Origin: Candidatus Roizmanbacteria bacterium RIFCSPHIGHO2_12_FULL_38_13
Lineage (GTDB): Bacteria; Patescibacteriota; Microgenomatia; UBA1406; GWC2-37-13
Reading direction: 5' to 3'
NCBI GenBank assembly: GCA_001789555.1
Contig: MFZZ01000014.1
Span: 6,009-40,981, forward strand
Length of the DNA stretch: 34,973 bases
The notes beneath the pieces were generated by a model. It had not been told where the DNA came from. It saw nothing but the letters and a program-made list of their open reading frames with translations, and searched no databases. Made by a program: the position numbers and the translations under genes. Shown in pieces: positions 7,555 through 18,376 of the stretch. Within the stretch, counting starts at the first letter, position 1. Each line of letters starts with the position of its first letter.

Positions 7555-9558
7555 ATGTCATTTAATCTAAAATCCGACTTTAAGCCCACCGGTGACCAGC
7601 CGCAGGCAATCCAAAAACTTATTTCCGGAATAAAGCTACATCACAAAAATCAGGTTTTACTGGGAGTTACCGGATCGGGTAAAACATTTACTATAGCCAA
7701 TGTCATCCGTAAACTCGATATGCCCGCGCTGATTATTTCTCATAACAAAACTTTGGCCGGTCAGCTTTATCAGGAATTTAGAGATTTTTTTCCGAGTAAC
7801 GCCGTTTCCTACTTTGTTTCATATTACGATTATTATCAACCCGAAGCTTATATGCCGGCAACCGATACCTACATTGAAAAGGAAGCAGAGGTAAATGAGC
7901 TTATTGACAAACTGCGATTGCAATCAACAACGAATATTCTTGCCCGTCGTGACGTCATCGTCGTTGCCTCGGTTTCATGTATCTACAACATCGGTTCACC
8001 CAAAGAATATGAACGCTTTGTTTTTAAGATAAAAAAAGATGATATCGCCGACTGGAGATTAATCTCCGTTAGATTGACAGAGCTACTTTATGAAAGATCG
8101 GAGTTTGATTTCAAGCGCGGGACTTTCAGGGTTCGTGGCAATCATCTTGATATTTATCTGCCTTATGAAGATCATGGTGTCCGCCTAATTGAAGAAGATG
8201 GGAGGATTTCTAAAATCGAATCATTTGAGCCGCTTTCCGGAAAAAAACAAAAAATTCTTGGCAGTTCAATCGCGATTTATCCAGCAAAACTATATCTTAT
8301 GGACCCCGCCGTGTTTAAAAGTGCGGAAGCCCGTATACGTGAAGACCTGCAAAAGGAATACAAAGGTTTAAAAAAATTAGGCAAAGAACTTGAAGCGCAG
8401 CGGTTATTAAGAAAAGTAAATTACGATCTTGAGATGATCAAAGAAGTCGGTTACGTCAACGGAATAGAAAATTATTCACGGTATTTTGACGGTAGAAAAC
8501 CAGGTAATCCTCCTTATAGTTTACTTGACTATTTTAGACTAACATACGGTGACGAGTTCCTTGTTTTTATTGATGAATCTCACATGACCGTACCTCAAAT
8601 ACGCGGTATGTATAACGGCGATCACAGTCGCAAAAAGGTACTTATTGATTTCGGGTTTAGGCTAAATTCCGCATACGACAATCGTCCACTCAAATTTGAT
8701 GAGTTTTACAAAATTCCTTCGAACTTTATCTATGTCTCGGCAACTCCTGATGAATGGGAAATTGGACAATCAAAACAAGTTGTTGAGCAGCTTATCAGGC
8801 CAACAGGTATAATCGATCCCAAAATCACCATCCGTCCATCGTCTTCTGAAATACCTGATTTGATTGAAGAAATCGAAAAAAGGGCAAAAAAACATGAAAG
8901 AGTATTGGTAACGACACTTACAAAAAAAACAGCCGAAGATCTGACCGAATATCTCAAAGATAAAAAGGTCCGTGCAGCCTATTTACACTCCGACATCCAT
9001 ACACTTGAACGCTCGGACATCCTTGATAAGCTTCGCAAAAACGAGTTTGACGTGCTTATTGGTGTAAATTTACTTAGAGAGGGACTCGATCTTCCCGAGG
9101 TAACACTCGTTGCGATACTTGATGCCGATAAGGAAGGATTTTTGCGCTCCAGGACATCGTTGGTTCAAACTATGGGACGCGCTGCAAGAAATGTATCCGG
9201 TGAAGTGATCATTTATGCCGATAAAATTACCAATTCAATAAAACATGCTGTTGAGGAAATAGAAAGACGCAGACGATATCAGACCGAATACAATAAAAAG
9301 CATAATATTAAACCTAAAACTATTTATAAACCGGTGCGGGAAAAGATCGTTGAAAGTGATGAGGAAAGCGAGCTTATGTTTGACAAGATTCAACGGGAGT
9401 TTGATCTTGAGTCATTAAATAAACTTGATCCAAACTCAATGACAGATTACGACAAAAAGAAAATTGTTAAAAAGCTTGAAAAGGAAATGAGGATCTACGT
9501 TGATGACATGAACTTTGAAGCAGCCATACTAATTAGAGATAAAATAAAAGGATTTTAA
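7555..9558 (+). CDS. uvrB: excinuclease ABC subunit B
   Basis: FKPTGDQPQAIQKL, GVTGSGKTFTIANVI, YYDYYQPEAYMP, INLLREGLDLPEV-like region, C-terminal UVR motif; start reassigned from 7531 to 7555. Confidence 0.97.
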   Translation: MSFNLKSDFKPTGDQPQAIQKLISGIKLHHKNQVLLGVTGSGKTFTIANVIRKLDMPALIISHNKTLAGQLYQEFRDFFPSNAVSYFVSYYDYYQPEAYMPATDTYIEKEAEVNELIDKLRLQSTTNILARRDVIVVASVSCIYNIGSPKEYERFVFKIKKDDIADWRLISVRLTELLYERSEFDFKRGTFRVRGNHLDIYLPYEDHGVRLIEEDGRISKIESFEPLSGKKQKILGSSIAIYPAKLYLMDPAVFKSAEARIREDLQKEYKGLKKLGKELEAQRLLRKVNYDLEMIKEVGYVNGIENYSRYFDGRKPGNPPYSLLDYFRLTYGDEFLVFIDESHMTVPQIRGMYNGDHSRKKVLIDFGFRLNSAYDNRPLKFDEFYKIPSNFIYVSATPDEWEIGQSKQVVEQLIRPTGIIDPKITIRPSSSEIPDLIEEIEKRAKKHERVLVTTLTKKTAEDLTEYLKDKKVRAAYLHSDIHTLERSDILDKLRKNEFDVLIGVNLLREGLDLPEVTLVAILDADKEGFLRSRTSLVQTMGRAARNVSGEVIIYADKITNSIKHAVEEIERRRRYQTEYNKKHNIKPKTIYKPVREKIVESDEESELMFDKIQREFDLESLNKLDPNSMTDYDKKKIVKKLEKEMRIYVDDMNFEAAILIRDKIKGF

Positions 9559-9679
9559 ACTAAGTTTGCTATCTTTATTGTTTCAATAACCATATTTGTA
9601 AAAAGTATTATACAACTAACATGCTAAAGTACCTTGAAAGACAAAGTAAATAGTAGTAAACTAATAGACTGTCAAATTT

Positions 9680-12553
9680 ATGCTAGATCATATCCACGTG
9701 CAGGGAGCCCGTGAACACAATCTGAAAAATATTGATGTCAAAATACCTAAAAATAAGTTTGTAGTATTTACTGGTGTTTCTGGATCGGGTAAATCTTCAC
9801 TTGCTTTTGATACCATTTATGCAGAAGGCCAAAGGCGCTATGTCGAATCACTGTCTGCTTACGCCAGACAGTTTCTGGGGATAATGGATAAACCTGATGT
9901 CGATTTTATTGACGGCCTGTCTCCGTCGATTTCTATAGATCAGAAAACAGTCACCCACAATCCACGCTCAACTGTCGGAACTATAACAGAGATTTATGAT
10001 TATCTGCGGGTTCTTTTTGCTCGAGTCGGTCACCCTCACTGTCCAAACTGCGGTATCGAAATCAAAAAACTGTCAATCGATGAGATCGTGACAAAAATAC
10101 TGGATCTAATAAAATCAGCTGTAATAAAGGATAAAATAAAGCCTCATCTGATTACATTAATGTCCCCGATTGTCCGGGCAAGAAAAGGTGAGTTTCGGGA
10201 CTTGTTTCAAAATCTTCAGCAAAAAGGCTTCAGACAAGTAAGGGTCGACGGCCATATGATGGAACTTTCAGAAGATATTGATTTGATAAAAACGAACAAG
10301 CACACCATTGAAGCGATAATCGATGTTATATCTCTTACCTATAAAGATATTAAGGATAAAGTCTTTATGGCAAATTTACGAACAAGAATGTCAAACAGTG
10401 TCGAACAAAGTACAAGTCTCTCCGACGGATTGGTTTTATTAAAACTAGAAAACGAAGAGCATCTTTTTTCGGAGAAGTTTTCCTGTCCAAACTGCGGTCT
10501 TTCCTTACCCGAGATTGAGCCACGTATGTTTTCCTTTAATTCGCCGCTTGGAGCCTGTCCAGAATGCAAAGGGATAGGTCGCGTATTTAAAATCGACCCA
10601 GAATTACTCTTAAATCCCGGTTTGACCATCAATGAAGGTGGGCTGCAGCCATATCCTAAGTTTTATTTTCAAGGTACCTGGTATTTACGATTACTTAAAA
10701 CCGTTTGCGACGAAGAAAACATAAATCTGAATATCGCTGTTGGATCATTGCCTGAAGCTAAAAAACATATTCTGCTTTATGGAACGGGAAAAAACTATGT
10801 TGTTGAGGGTGAAAACCGATTTGGACGGACAACGTATATAAATGAAAAATTTAATGGCTTGGTTAATGACATGCAGAAACGTTATTTTGAAAGTGAGGGA
10901 AACGCTTACGAAGTATCAAAATATATGCGCGAGGAGACTTGTGATGTCTGTCATGGAGCACGGCTGAAACCTGAAGTACTATCGATAACAATTGACGGTA
11001 AAAATATTTCGAAATTGACCAATCTGCCAATCAGCAGATTAAAAGAGTATTTTACAAACAAAATTAACAAAATCTTAAACAAATACGAGATTGAAATCGC
11101 AGTGTCGATACTCAAAGAAATCGTCACTCGTTTGAGCTTTCTTGACAATGTAGGCTTGAATTATCTCACCGTATCAAGGCCGGCAAAAACTTTGTCAGGT
11201 GGAGAACTACAACGAATACGCTTGGCCTCACAGATCGGCACAGGGCTGACAGGTGTTTTGTATGTGCTTGATGAACCTTCGATTGGACTACACCCACGTG
11301 ATGTTTCGACATTGATAACTTCGCTACATAGTTTGAAAGACCTTGGTAATACACTTATCGTTGTCGAACATGACCAAGAAACAATTGAATCGGCAGACCA
11401 TTTGATAGAGCTTGGACCAAAAGCCGGTAAAGAAGGTGGGAAAGTTATTTTTTCAGGAAATCTTGATGACATAAAAAAAGATAAAAACTCGTTGACCGGC
11501 AAATATCTTTCTAAGAAATATATTATCAAAAAATCTGATCGTGAAATGGTTGACAACAGAGGCTCTATTCTGCTTCATGAAGCAAAACAGTTTAATTTGA
11601 AAAATATTACCGTTAAAATTCCGTTGAACAATCTTGTTGTGATAACCGGAGTCTCTGGTTCGGGTAAGTCGACCTTGATTACCGAGACTTTATATCCTGC
11701 TTTGAAAATGCACCTAAATAACGAATGGAACGGAACTATAGGCGAGTACAATCGTATAGAAGGATTTCATCATCTTGATCGCGTTTATTTGGTTGACCAG
11801 TCACCGATTGGAAGAACACCAAGGTCAAATCCGGCCACATATGTAGGATTGTTTGATGAGGTGCGAGATATATTTGCCGGCACGGTCGAGGCTCGCGCTC
11901 GTGGATACAAAAAAGGTCGTTTTTCTTTTAATGTCAAGGGCGGTCGCTGTGAAAAATGTCAAGGCGCGGGGGTAATAAAAATCGAGATGCAGTTTTTAGC
12001 AGATGTATACATAAAATGTGATGTCTGTGACGGCAAACGTTATAATCGTGAAACACTAGAAGTTAAATATAAAGATAAAACAATTTACGACGTCTTGAAG
12101 TTTACTGTCGATGATGGTGCCGACTTTTTTAAAAATCATCATAAAATCTATCAAAAACTTTTTTTTCTGCAAAAAGTTGGCCTTGGTTATATCCAGCTTG
12201 GACAACCGGCTCCAACATTTTCCGGAGGCGAAGCTCAACGTATAAAGCTTGCCGATGAATTATCAAGATCGTCAAGGGGACACACAATGTATATACTTGA
12301 TGAGCCGACAACCGGCCTGCATTTTTACGATATTCAAAAACTTCTTCATGCTTTAAACGAACTCGTTGACCAAGGGAACACTGTTATTGTAATCGAACAC
12401 AACCTTGATGTAATTAAAAATGCGCAGTATATCATCGACCTTGGACCAGATGGCGGAGATGATGGAGGAGAGGTAATCTACCAAGGTGAGCTGAAAGGAA
12501 TTTTAAACGAATCACGATCTAGTACTGGAAAATACCTGCAAAAAGTTATGTAA
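9680..12553 (+). CDS. uvrA: excinuclease ABC subunit A
   Basis: [67 protein letters not shown]; two ABC domains, zinc-finger cysteines. Confidence 0.98.
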   Translation: MLDHIHVQGAREHNLKNIDVKIPKNKFVVFTGVSGSGKSSLAFDTIYAEGQRRYVESLSAYARQFLGIMDKPDVDFIDGLSPSISIDQKTVTHNPRSTVGTITEIYDYLRVLFARVGHPHCPNCGIEIKKLSIDEIVTKILDLIKSAVIKDKIKPHLITLMSPIVRARKGEFRDLFQNLQQKGFRQVRVDGHMMELSEDIDLIKTNKHTIEAIIDVISLTYKDIKDKVFMANLRTRMSNSVEQSTSLSDGLVLLKLENEEHLFSEKFSCPNCGLSLPEIEPRMFSFNSPLGACPECKGIGRVFKIDPELLLNPGLTINEGGLQPYPKFYFQGTWYLRLLKTVCDEENINLNIAVGSLPEAKKHILLYGTGKNYVVEGENRFGRTTYINEKFNGLVNDMQKRYFESEGNAYEVSKYMREETCDVCHGARLKPEVLSITIDGKNISKLTNLPISRLKEYFTNKINKILNKYEIEIAVSILKEIVTRLSFLDNVGLNYLTVSRPAKTLSGGELQRIRLASQIGTGLTGVLYVLDEPSIGLHPRDVSTLITSLHSLKDLGNTLIVVEHDQETIESADHLIELGPKAGKEGGKVIFSGNLDDIKKDKNSLTGKYLSKKYIIKKSDREMVDNRGSILLHEAKQFNLKNITVKIPLNNLVVITGVSGSGKSTLITETLYPALKMHLNNEWNGTIGEYNRIEGFHHLDRVYLVDQSPIGRTPRSNPATYVGLFDEVRDIFAGTVEARARGYKKGRFSFNVKGGRCEKCQGAGVIKIEMQFLADVYIKCDVCDGKRYNRETLEVKYKDKTIYDVLKFTVDDGADFFKNHHKIYQKLFFLQKVGLGYIQLGQPAPTFSGGEAQRIKLADELSRSSRGHTMYILDEPTTGLHFYDIQKLLHALNELVDQGNTVIVIEHNLDVIKNAQYIIDLGPDGGDDGGEVIYQGELKGILNESRSSTGKYLQKVM

Positions 12554-12599
12554 TTAAATATATTGACTTTTAATTTTTTATAATCTAAAATGAGTTTTT

Positions 12600-12875
12600 A
12601 TGTCATTAACAAGGAATGATATTCAAATATTGAAGGAGATTTTTCACCCTCAATTCGATCGCATCGATCAACAATTTGATAAGATCGATAAACGGTTTGA
12701 TGAAATTATTGTGTACATGAATAAACGCTTTAATGAGAATGAAAAGGATCATGACAGAATCATTACTCAACTTATTGGTGATCTATATACCATTTATACT
12801 CCGCGAGAAGATTTTAAAAACCTTGAAAAAAGGCTCACGAAAGTAGAAAATAAACTTCAACCCCAGTCTTCATAA
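12600..12875 (+). CDS. small coiled-coil hypothetical protein
   Basis: heptad-like FDRIDQQFDKIDKRFDEIIVYMNKRFNENEK; own TTGACT-17-TAAAAT promoter. Confidence 0.7.
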   Translation: MSLTRNDIQILKEIFHPQFDRIDQQFDKIDKRFDEIIVYMNKRFNENEKDHDRIITQLIGDLYTIYTPREDFKNLEKRLTKVENKLQPQSS

Positions 12876-12938
12876 TTGTTTGCTGTCCAAAAGCTAGGTA
12901 TAGAATTCATCCTACTAATCTTTAGATATAATGTAACA

Positions 12939-14243
12939 ATGGGAAAATCAGTAATAAAAGCCAGTCGGGATAATCTAAGAAAGGTTCCTACCATGATCGG
13001 TGTCTATATTTTTGAAAAAAATGATAGACCAATTTATATCGGTAAATCAATAAATTTGAAAGCCCGACTTATTTCACACTTCGAAAGCGCCAAGATAGAT
13101 AGTAAAACTGCAAATTATGTTTATGGGGCAGATAAAATCAGTTATTTTCTGACAGATTCGGAGTTCAAAGCACTTTTACTCGAATCGAAACTTATTCAAA
13201 GTCATAAGCCAAAATACAATGTACGTTGGCGGGATGACAAAAGTTATTTGTATATCAAAGTCACAATTAAAGACACTTATCCTAAGTTTTTTATCAACCG
13301 TAAGGAAGATAATAAAAATGCGAAATATTTTGGACCGTTTCAATCGGTGAGAGTAGCAAGCAATATTCTTCGAGAAATCAGAAAAATATTTCCGTTTTGT
13401 ACACAAAAAAAGATTACTAAACAGCGCTGCTTTTATTCAAAAATTAAACTCTGTAATCCATGTCCGAATATGATAGAAAAAATTGCTGACCCAACTTTGC
13501 AATTGCAAGAAAAGAAAAGATACAAAAGCAATATAAGACAGGCTATAAAGGTGCTAAAGGGTAATATTGAGGTGGTCTCAAAAGATCTTTATCGACAAAT
13601 TGAGTTACTTACAAAACAAAAAAAATTTGAGGAAGCCATACCATATCGCAATCGTCTTTACCGTTTAGAAGGGCTGGTCTCACACCAAAGGTTTGATACC
13701 GACCAGGATGAGTACTACAATATGTCGGAAAAGTTTATGAACGGCCTAGAACACTTGTTAAAACAATTTTTTCCCACAATCAATAACCTAAGTAGAATTG
13801 AGTGTTACGATATCAGTAATTTGAATTTTGAAAATGCTACAGCTTCTATGGTGGTTTTTACCAATGGTTTAAGTGATAAAAAAGAATACAAAAGATTTAA
13901 GATAAAAAACAAGAAAGCACAGTCGGATTTTGAGATGATCGAGGAGGTGATTGAGCGTAGATTAAAACATAAATCTTGGAAATGGCCGGATTTACTGGTT
14001 ATCGACGGAGGGAAACCTCAAGTTCGGTCAGTATTAAAAGTAATGAAGAAAGCTTCAAGCAATATACCAATGATCGGTATTGCCAAACGACCGGATAGGC
14101 TGATCATCGCCACCGATAATCTGTTTTCTATTCGGCCACCTTCTGGCCATCCGGGATTCAAATTATTACAAGCTCTAAGGGACGAATCTCATCGCTTTGC
14201 TAGGTCATATCACCTCAAGCTTAGAAGGAAAAAAATGTTATAA
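12939..14243 (+). CDS. uvrC: excinuclease ABC subunit C, short form without C-terminal HhH
   Basis: GIY-YIG domain (GVYIFEKNDRPIYIGKSINLKARL), UVR motif, UvrC RNase H-like domain (IECYDISNLNFENATASMVVF...LLVIDGGKPQ); start revised to 12939. Confidence 0.92.
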   Translation: MGKSVIKASRDNLRKVPTMIGVYIFEKNDRPIYIGKSINLKARLISHFESAKIDSKTANYVYGADKISYFLTDSEFKALLLESKLIQSHKPKYNVRWRDDKSYLYIKVTIKDTYPKFFINRKEDNKNAKYFGPFQSVRVASNILREIRKIFPFCTQKKITKQRCFYSKIKLCNPCPNMIEKIADPTLQLQEKKRYKSNIRQAIKVLKGNIEVVSKDLYRQIELLTKQKKFEEAIPYRNRLYRLEGLVSHQRFDTDQDEYYNMSEKFMNGLEHLLKQFFPTINNLSRIECYDISNLNFENATASMVVFTNGLSDKKEYKRFKIKNKKAQSDFEMIEEVIERRLKHKSWKWPDLLVIDGGKPQVRSVLKVMKKASSNIPMIGIAKRPDRLIIATDNLFSIRPPSGHPGFKLLQALRDESHRFARSYHLKLRRKKML

Positions 14244-14256
14244 TCATACTAGTTTT

Positions 14257-14475
14257 ATGAAAACAATATTACTAATAGTAAACATTATCTTATCTATTGC
14301 AATCGTGGCTCTGATCCTGCTTCAAGGAAAGGGAGCCGGACTTGGAAGCGCTTGGGGTGGAGGAGGAGAATTTTATCAAACAAGACGTGGAGTTGAAAAA
14401 ATTACAATGCGATTGACTTATATCCTTATTTTTCTCTTCTTTTGCCTTTCTGTGGCCAATTTTTTTATACAATAA
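14257..14475 (+). CDS. secG: preprotein translocase subunit SecG
   Basis: MKTILLIVNIILSIAIVALILLQGKGAGLGSAWGGGGEFYQTRRGVEKITMRLTYIL. Confidence 0.85.
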   Translation: MKTILLIVNIILSIAIVALILLQGKGAGLGSAWGGGGEFYQTRRGVEKITMRLTYILIFLFFCLSVANFFIQ

Positions 14476-14479
14476 ATTA

Positions 14480-15847
14480 ATGGTTTTTCAAACGAAGGGA
14501 ATAAGATACATAGTTTGGGTATTTACTGCATTTTTAAAAAAAAACCTACAGGTTTTGCTTTTAAGTTTTTTACTAAGTTTACTGGGAGTCATTGCTTTAG
14601 TTTCATTTTCACCATATCTTTTAAAATTCATAACTACAAATCAAATCGTTATAGGAATTACTGGTGTTTACACACCTGACAAACTACCAAGCGAGATACT
14701 TTCCAAGTTTTCAAACGGACTACTGTATATCAACGATAAAGGCGAAATGATACCGCTATTGGTTGATTCTTGGGAGCCGGTTGATGGAGGTCGCGAGTAT
14801 AGGTTTCATTTGAAAAAAGATCTTACCTGGAATGACGGGGTACCTTTAAAAGCCAAAGATATTCAATATTCTTTTAAAGATATAGCAACCGAGGCTCCAA
14901 ATGATTATCTACTTGTATTCAAACTCCCAAAACCCTTGCCGATTTTTCCTACCTTTCTAACCAAGCCTCTTACAAAATATCCGCTGATAGGAATTGCTGG
15001 AGTATACCGTGTCGGCGACATTAGAATAAGGGCAGGCAATGTCCAGGAGGTGCAATTAATCCCAAATCAAGAAGATATGCCTCGACTAGTATATAAATTT
15101 TACGATACCGACACCAAACTAATTGATGCTTATAAACTAGGAGAAATAACACTGATGACGACAAATAAGAAGAATGTTGTAGATCAGTTTAAGCAATGGA
15201 AAAATACCAATATCAAACGGGAAGTCGATTATACTAAAGTAATGGCGCTATTTTATAATCTTGATAACCCTTACTTTAAAGATAATAAGGATCTACGACA
15301 AACCATTGCCCAATCGATCGACCAGCAAATATATAGTGAGTTTGGTGAGCGAGCTTACGGACCAATTCCTCCTACTTCCTGGGCATATGAAACGGATACC
15401 AAAAAATTTTCATACAATCCAAACGCTGCCTCAAAAATTATCGATAAATTCAACGAAGCATCGGAATCGGCAACGTTGAAAATAAGTACTTATTACGACA
15501 ATCTGACATTGGCAGACGGTATAAAAGATAATTTAGACGCTGCTGGAGTGAAGACTCAAGTTGAAGTTTTGACCGGAAATCTTCCGGTCGATTATGATAT
15601 CTTTTTGGCGCAGCTCATCCTGTCAAAAGATCCTGATCAATATTTTTTTTGGCACTCGACACAAATTAAGGGAAATATCACGCATTATACAAATGTAAGG
15701 ATAGATAAACTTCTTGAAGACGCTCGTAACACTTTCAATATTGCAAACAGAAAAGCTTTTTATTCGGATTTTCAAAAAATACTTGTGGACGACATGCCTG
15801 CATATTTTTTATATCATCCATACATGTATACGATAGAGAGGAAGTAG
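14480..15847 (+). CDS. ABC transporter substrate-binding protein, family 5 (OppA/DppA-like)
   Basis: TDKLPSEILSKFSNGLLYI...PLLVDSWEPVDGGREYRFHLKKDLTWNDGVPLKAKDIQYSF; N-terminal TM segment. Confidence 0.85.
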   Translation: MVFQTKGIRYIVWVFTAFLKKNLQVLLLSFLLSLLGVIALVSFSPYLLKFITTNQIVIGITGVYTPDKLPSEILSKFSNGLLYINDKGEMIPLLVDSWEPVDGGREYRFHLKKDLTWNDGVPLKAKDIQYSFKDIATEAPNDYLLVFKLPKPLPIFPTFLTKPLTKYPLIGIAGVYRVGDIRIRAGNVQEVQLIPNQEDMPRLVYKFYDTDTKLIDAYKLGEITLMTTNKKNVVDQFKQWKNTNIKREVDYTKVMALFYNLDNPYFKDNKDLRQTIAQSIDQQIYSEFGERAYGPIPPTSWAYETDTKKFSYNPNAASKIIDKFNEASESATLKISTYYDNLTLADGIKDNLDAAGVKTQVEVLTGNLPVDYDIFLAQLILSKDPDQYFFWHSTQIKGNITHYTNVRIDKLLEDARNTFNIANRKAFYSDFQKILVDDMPAYFLYHPYMYTIERK

Positions 15848-15853
15848 TAGAAT

Positions 15854-15951
15854 GGGTTAATGTCTGGTAGAATTACCAATTACTAATGACTAATTTCTAA
15901 TAAATACTATGCTAGACTAGCATTAACGCATTTGTGATTAGACATTAAACC
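15854..15951. repeat. word-type imperfect hairpin (locus F)
   Basis: arms GGGTTAATGTCT / AGACATTAAACC, interior TACTAAT-GACTAAT-TTCTAAT words and GCTAGACTAGC. Confidence 0.5.
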
Positions 15952-16041
15952 ATGCGCACAGTCATAAAATTAAGGTATGTGGTAAGTTGTTTATTTACTA
16001 AAAAGTGGTCAAGGAAGAGATGAAATAAAAGGTTGGATTTA

Positions 16042-16123
16042 GCCCGGGTGGCGGAACTGGCAGACGCGCAGTCTTGAGGGGGCTGTGCCGCAAGGCGTGG
16101 AGGTTCAAGTCCTCTCCCGGGCA
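16042..16123 (+). tRNA. tRNA-Leu (anticodon GAG)
   Basis: GCCCGGG acceptor / CCCGGGC, anticodon arm CAGTC-TTGAGGG-GGCTG, long variable arm, GTTCAAGTC T loop. Confidence 0.93.
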
Positions 16124-16251
16124 CTAATAGGGACATGGATTTAGTTGGCTGTGTTAATTGCACCTGCCCCCATACTAATTAACCAAACAAACACTCAATG
16201 CGTTAATAGAGATTTTTAGATATATAAAATGCACTTTCTAGAATACAATAC

Positions 16252-18315
16252 TTACTGTGTTTTGATACTAAGCTGATAAGCGCCTAATCGGAGTATAATG
16301 ATAAAAAGCCAATGAGCATAAATAAGCAGATAATTTTCTCGGAACATAAGTGCGTGAGATACATTATTTCGTAAGTTGTACCCACTTATTTCCATCAAAA
16401 CATACTTCATTAGGAACAACAGGTCATCCCCAAAGATCTCACTCGCGTATGATTCTCGAAGTAGCTCATCCAATCCTTTTTTTTCAGTTACCTGTTTACC
16501 ACCGCGTTCAGTTTTAATTTTAGTAACTGGTTTATCGATTGTCTCATAGAATTCTCTAATAATTCCTTCAATTTTGGGAGATAAGGAATCAACGGCTAAG
16601 ATTAAACTATTTCTTCCACCTTTTATATCTTTATTTTTAATCATTGATAAAGCATTTAGGTAGGCCTGTATTCCTGGTGTTAAAATATCGATCCATTTCC
16701 TTGACTTAAAAATAACTTTTTTAGTTTCCGTATCTCGTAAGTCATATTCTTTTCCGTACCATAAACATTTAATCATATATTTTTGGATTGCATCTAGATC
16801 CAATTTTTCAGCTTCTACCAATTCTTCAAATAAAACTGTAACTAAAGGTTCACTGGTCATTAAAGAAAAATAATACTGGTGTAATAGCGAAAGATATTCC
16901 TTTTCCAGCTCTGTGTCATATTTGCGAGGAATATCTCCTGATTCGTCAACCAACACATGCGAGAATAAAAAAGAAATAGGGTATTCTTTTTTATTCTTTT
17001 CAGCTTGTTGCTTTACTTCTTCGTATTTTGGCAAAATTGATCGATCCATTGTTAATCTGACTAATAATTGTTCTTTAGACTCCTTCTCGACGATCGTTTT
17101 AAATCGTGTGCGGATTTGGGCAACCCATTCTGATATATCCATCTTTTTTTCAAAAGTTTCAAACTTCATATTTTGTTTTGATTCTTGAAGATTTTTTTCT
17201 AATTCTTCAACTTTTGCATTGTCCCCAAGTCTCCTATACTCTGTAATAGCTTTAACAAGAAATTCAGATTGAACAAAACTTTCTTTATGTTTTTCTGCTT
17301 CCTGTTCAAGTGATAATGCAATTTTTTGCCTCCATTTTTTATCGTCCAGTTTAAAAACTGATTTTTCAATTTTTTCTCCTAATTCAAGGAAATTTCTAGC
17401 AAAGAAAAGATTGTTTTTTTCTTCTTGTTCGTCAGCCATTTTTTTACAAATTTTGATTGTATTTTCCCAAAAGTCTTCGCCGTATTCTTTTTTGTTTGTA
17501 AGCGCCAAACCTATAAGCCTACGTGTAATAGCCCACCTAGATGAGCTTTGATTATCAAAATTAAGAATTGTATCCGCTATGCTTTGATTTACCTTATTAA
17601 CGTTGTAGTTAACTTTTTTTGCTATTGTATAAGCGCTTTGAAGTGCTTTTGAAATTTCAAAAGCAGGTGTATTTTTAGGTTCATTTGTAATTAACCCTTT
17701 AAGTTTGGTAGCAACTACAAGATATTGATCTACTGCAAGTTGTGCCATTTTATGATCTTTTTCTATCATCCATAAAAAATGAGCTATGCGAGAAATAATT
17801 TTTGGATGCTTATATTTGGTTAGAAATATTCTCAGAAATTTAATATCGGCTTGCTGAAATTCTTTGATGTTAGGAAATGACCAAAATTCTCCGGAATCGT
17901 CAGTTCCTGACATTTTTGGTCTAAATTCATCTTCATATACTTCAAAACTAAAAACATTAATAAGCGCTTGAAACTGATCACTCATCTTTTTATCCTCCAA
18001 AATAAAAAAGGCTAAATCTCTAGATGTTCGAAAATGGTCACCAAGGGAAAAACTATATTTAGATTCTTCTGCAATTTTTTCAAGAGTAGCCAAGCTCTCA
18101 TCTATTTTTATTCTAGCTTCTTTTTTATTGTCAGTGCCTAGTCTTACTATGTCCTTAAAATTAGTTAGCTTTTCTAAATTATACCGTCTGTCACCCCGTT
18201 CGTTAATTTTTTCAGCTTGAAGTTTTTTCGTTCGATCCCACCTACGAAGCGTCTCGGGATGAACACCTAAAAATTCTGCTGCCTCTGCTATGGAGTAATG
18301 TGTTTTTTTAGTCAT
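16252..18315 (-). CDS. MerR-like HTH protein with C-terminal DUF4209/HEPN-like domain
   Basis: N-terminal HYSIAEAAEFLGVHPETLRRWDRTKKLQAEKINERGDRRY; C-terminal SYASEIFGDDLLFLMKYVLMEISGYNLRNNVSHAL with an RNxxxH motif. Confidence 0.7.
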   Translation of the reverse strand: MTKKTHYSIAEAAEFLGVHPETLRRWDRTKKLQAEKINERGDRRYNLEKLTNFKDIVRLGTDNKKEARIKIDESLATLEKIAEESKYSFSLGDHFRTSRDLAFFILEDKKMSDQFQALINVFSFEVYEDEFRPKMSGTDDSGEFWSFPNIKEFQQADIKFLRIFLTKYKHPKIISRIAHFLWMIEKDHKMAQLAVDQYLVVATKLKGLITNEPKNTPAFEISKALQSAYTIAKKVNYNVNKVNQSIADTILNFDNQSSSRWAITRRLIGLALTNKKEYGEDFWENTIKICKKMADEQEEKNNLFFARNFLELGEKIEKSVFKLDDKKWRQKIALSLEQEAEKHKESFVQSEFLVKAITEYRRLGDNAKVEELEKNLQESKQNMKFETFEKKMDISEWVAQIRTRFKTIVEKESKEQLLVRLTMDRSILPKYEEVKQQAEKNKKEYPISFLFSHVLVDESGDIPRKYDTELEKEYLSLLHQYYFSLMTSEPLVTVLFEELVEAEKLDLDAIQKYMIKCLWYGKEYDLRDTETKKVIFKSRKWIDILTPGIQAYLNALSMIKNKDIKGGRNSLILAVDSLSPKIEGIIREFYETIDKPVTKIKTERGGKQVTEKKGLDELLRESYASEIFGDDLLFLMKYVLMEISGYNLRNNVSHALMFRENYLLIYAHWLFIIILRLGAYQLSIKTQ

Positions 18316-18330
18316 AACTTATACTTTCTA

Positions 18331-18370
18331 CTTATACAGTATTGTGGTTTCGTTGTCAATCTGATATAGT
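18331..18370. promoter_or_regulatory. overlapping divergent promoters of the 18315(-)/18377(+) gene pair
   Basis: minus: TTGACA (18354-18359 complement), 17 nt, TATAAG (18331-18336 complement); plus: TTGTGG (18342-18347), 17 nt, TATAGT (18365-18370). Confidence 0.65.
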
Positions 18371-18376
18371 GATTTC

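Noticed and set aside
15945-16163. 72-aa minus-strand ORF (VPGRGLEPPRLAAQPP...)
   Set aside because: Antisense to tRNA-Leu; classic spurious translation of a tRNA complement.
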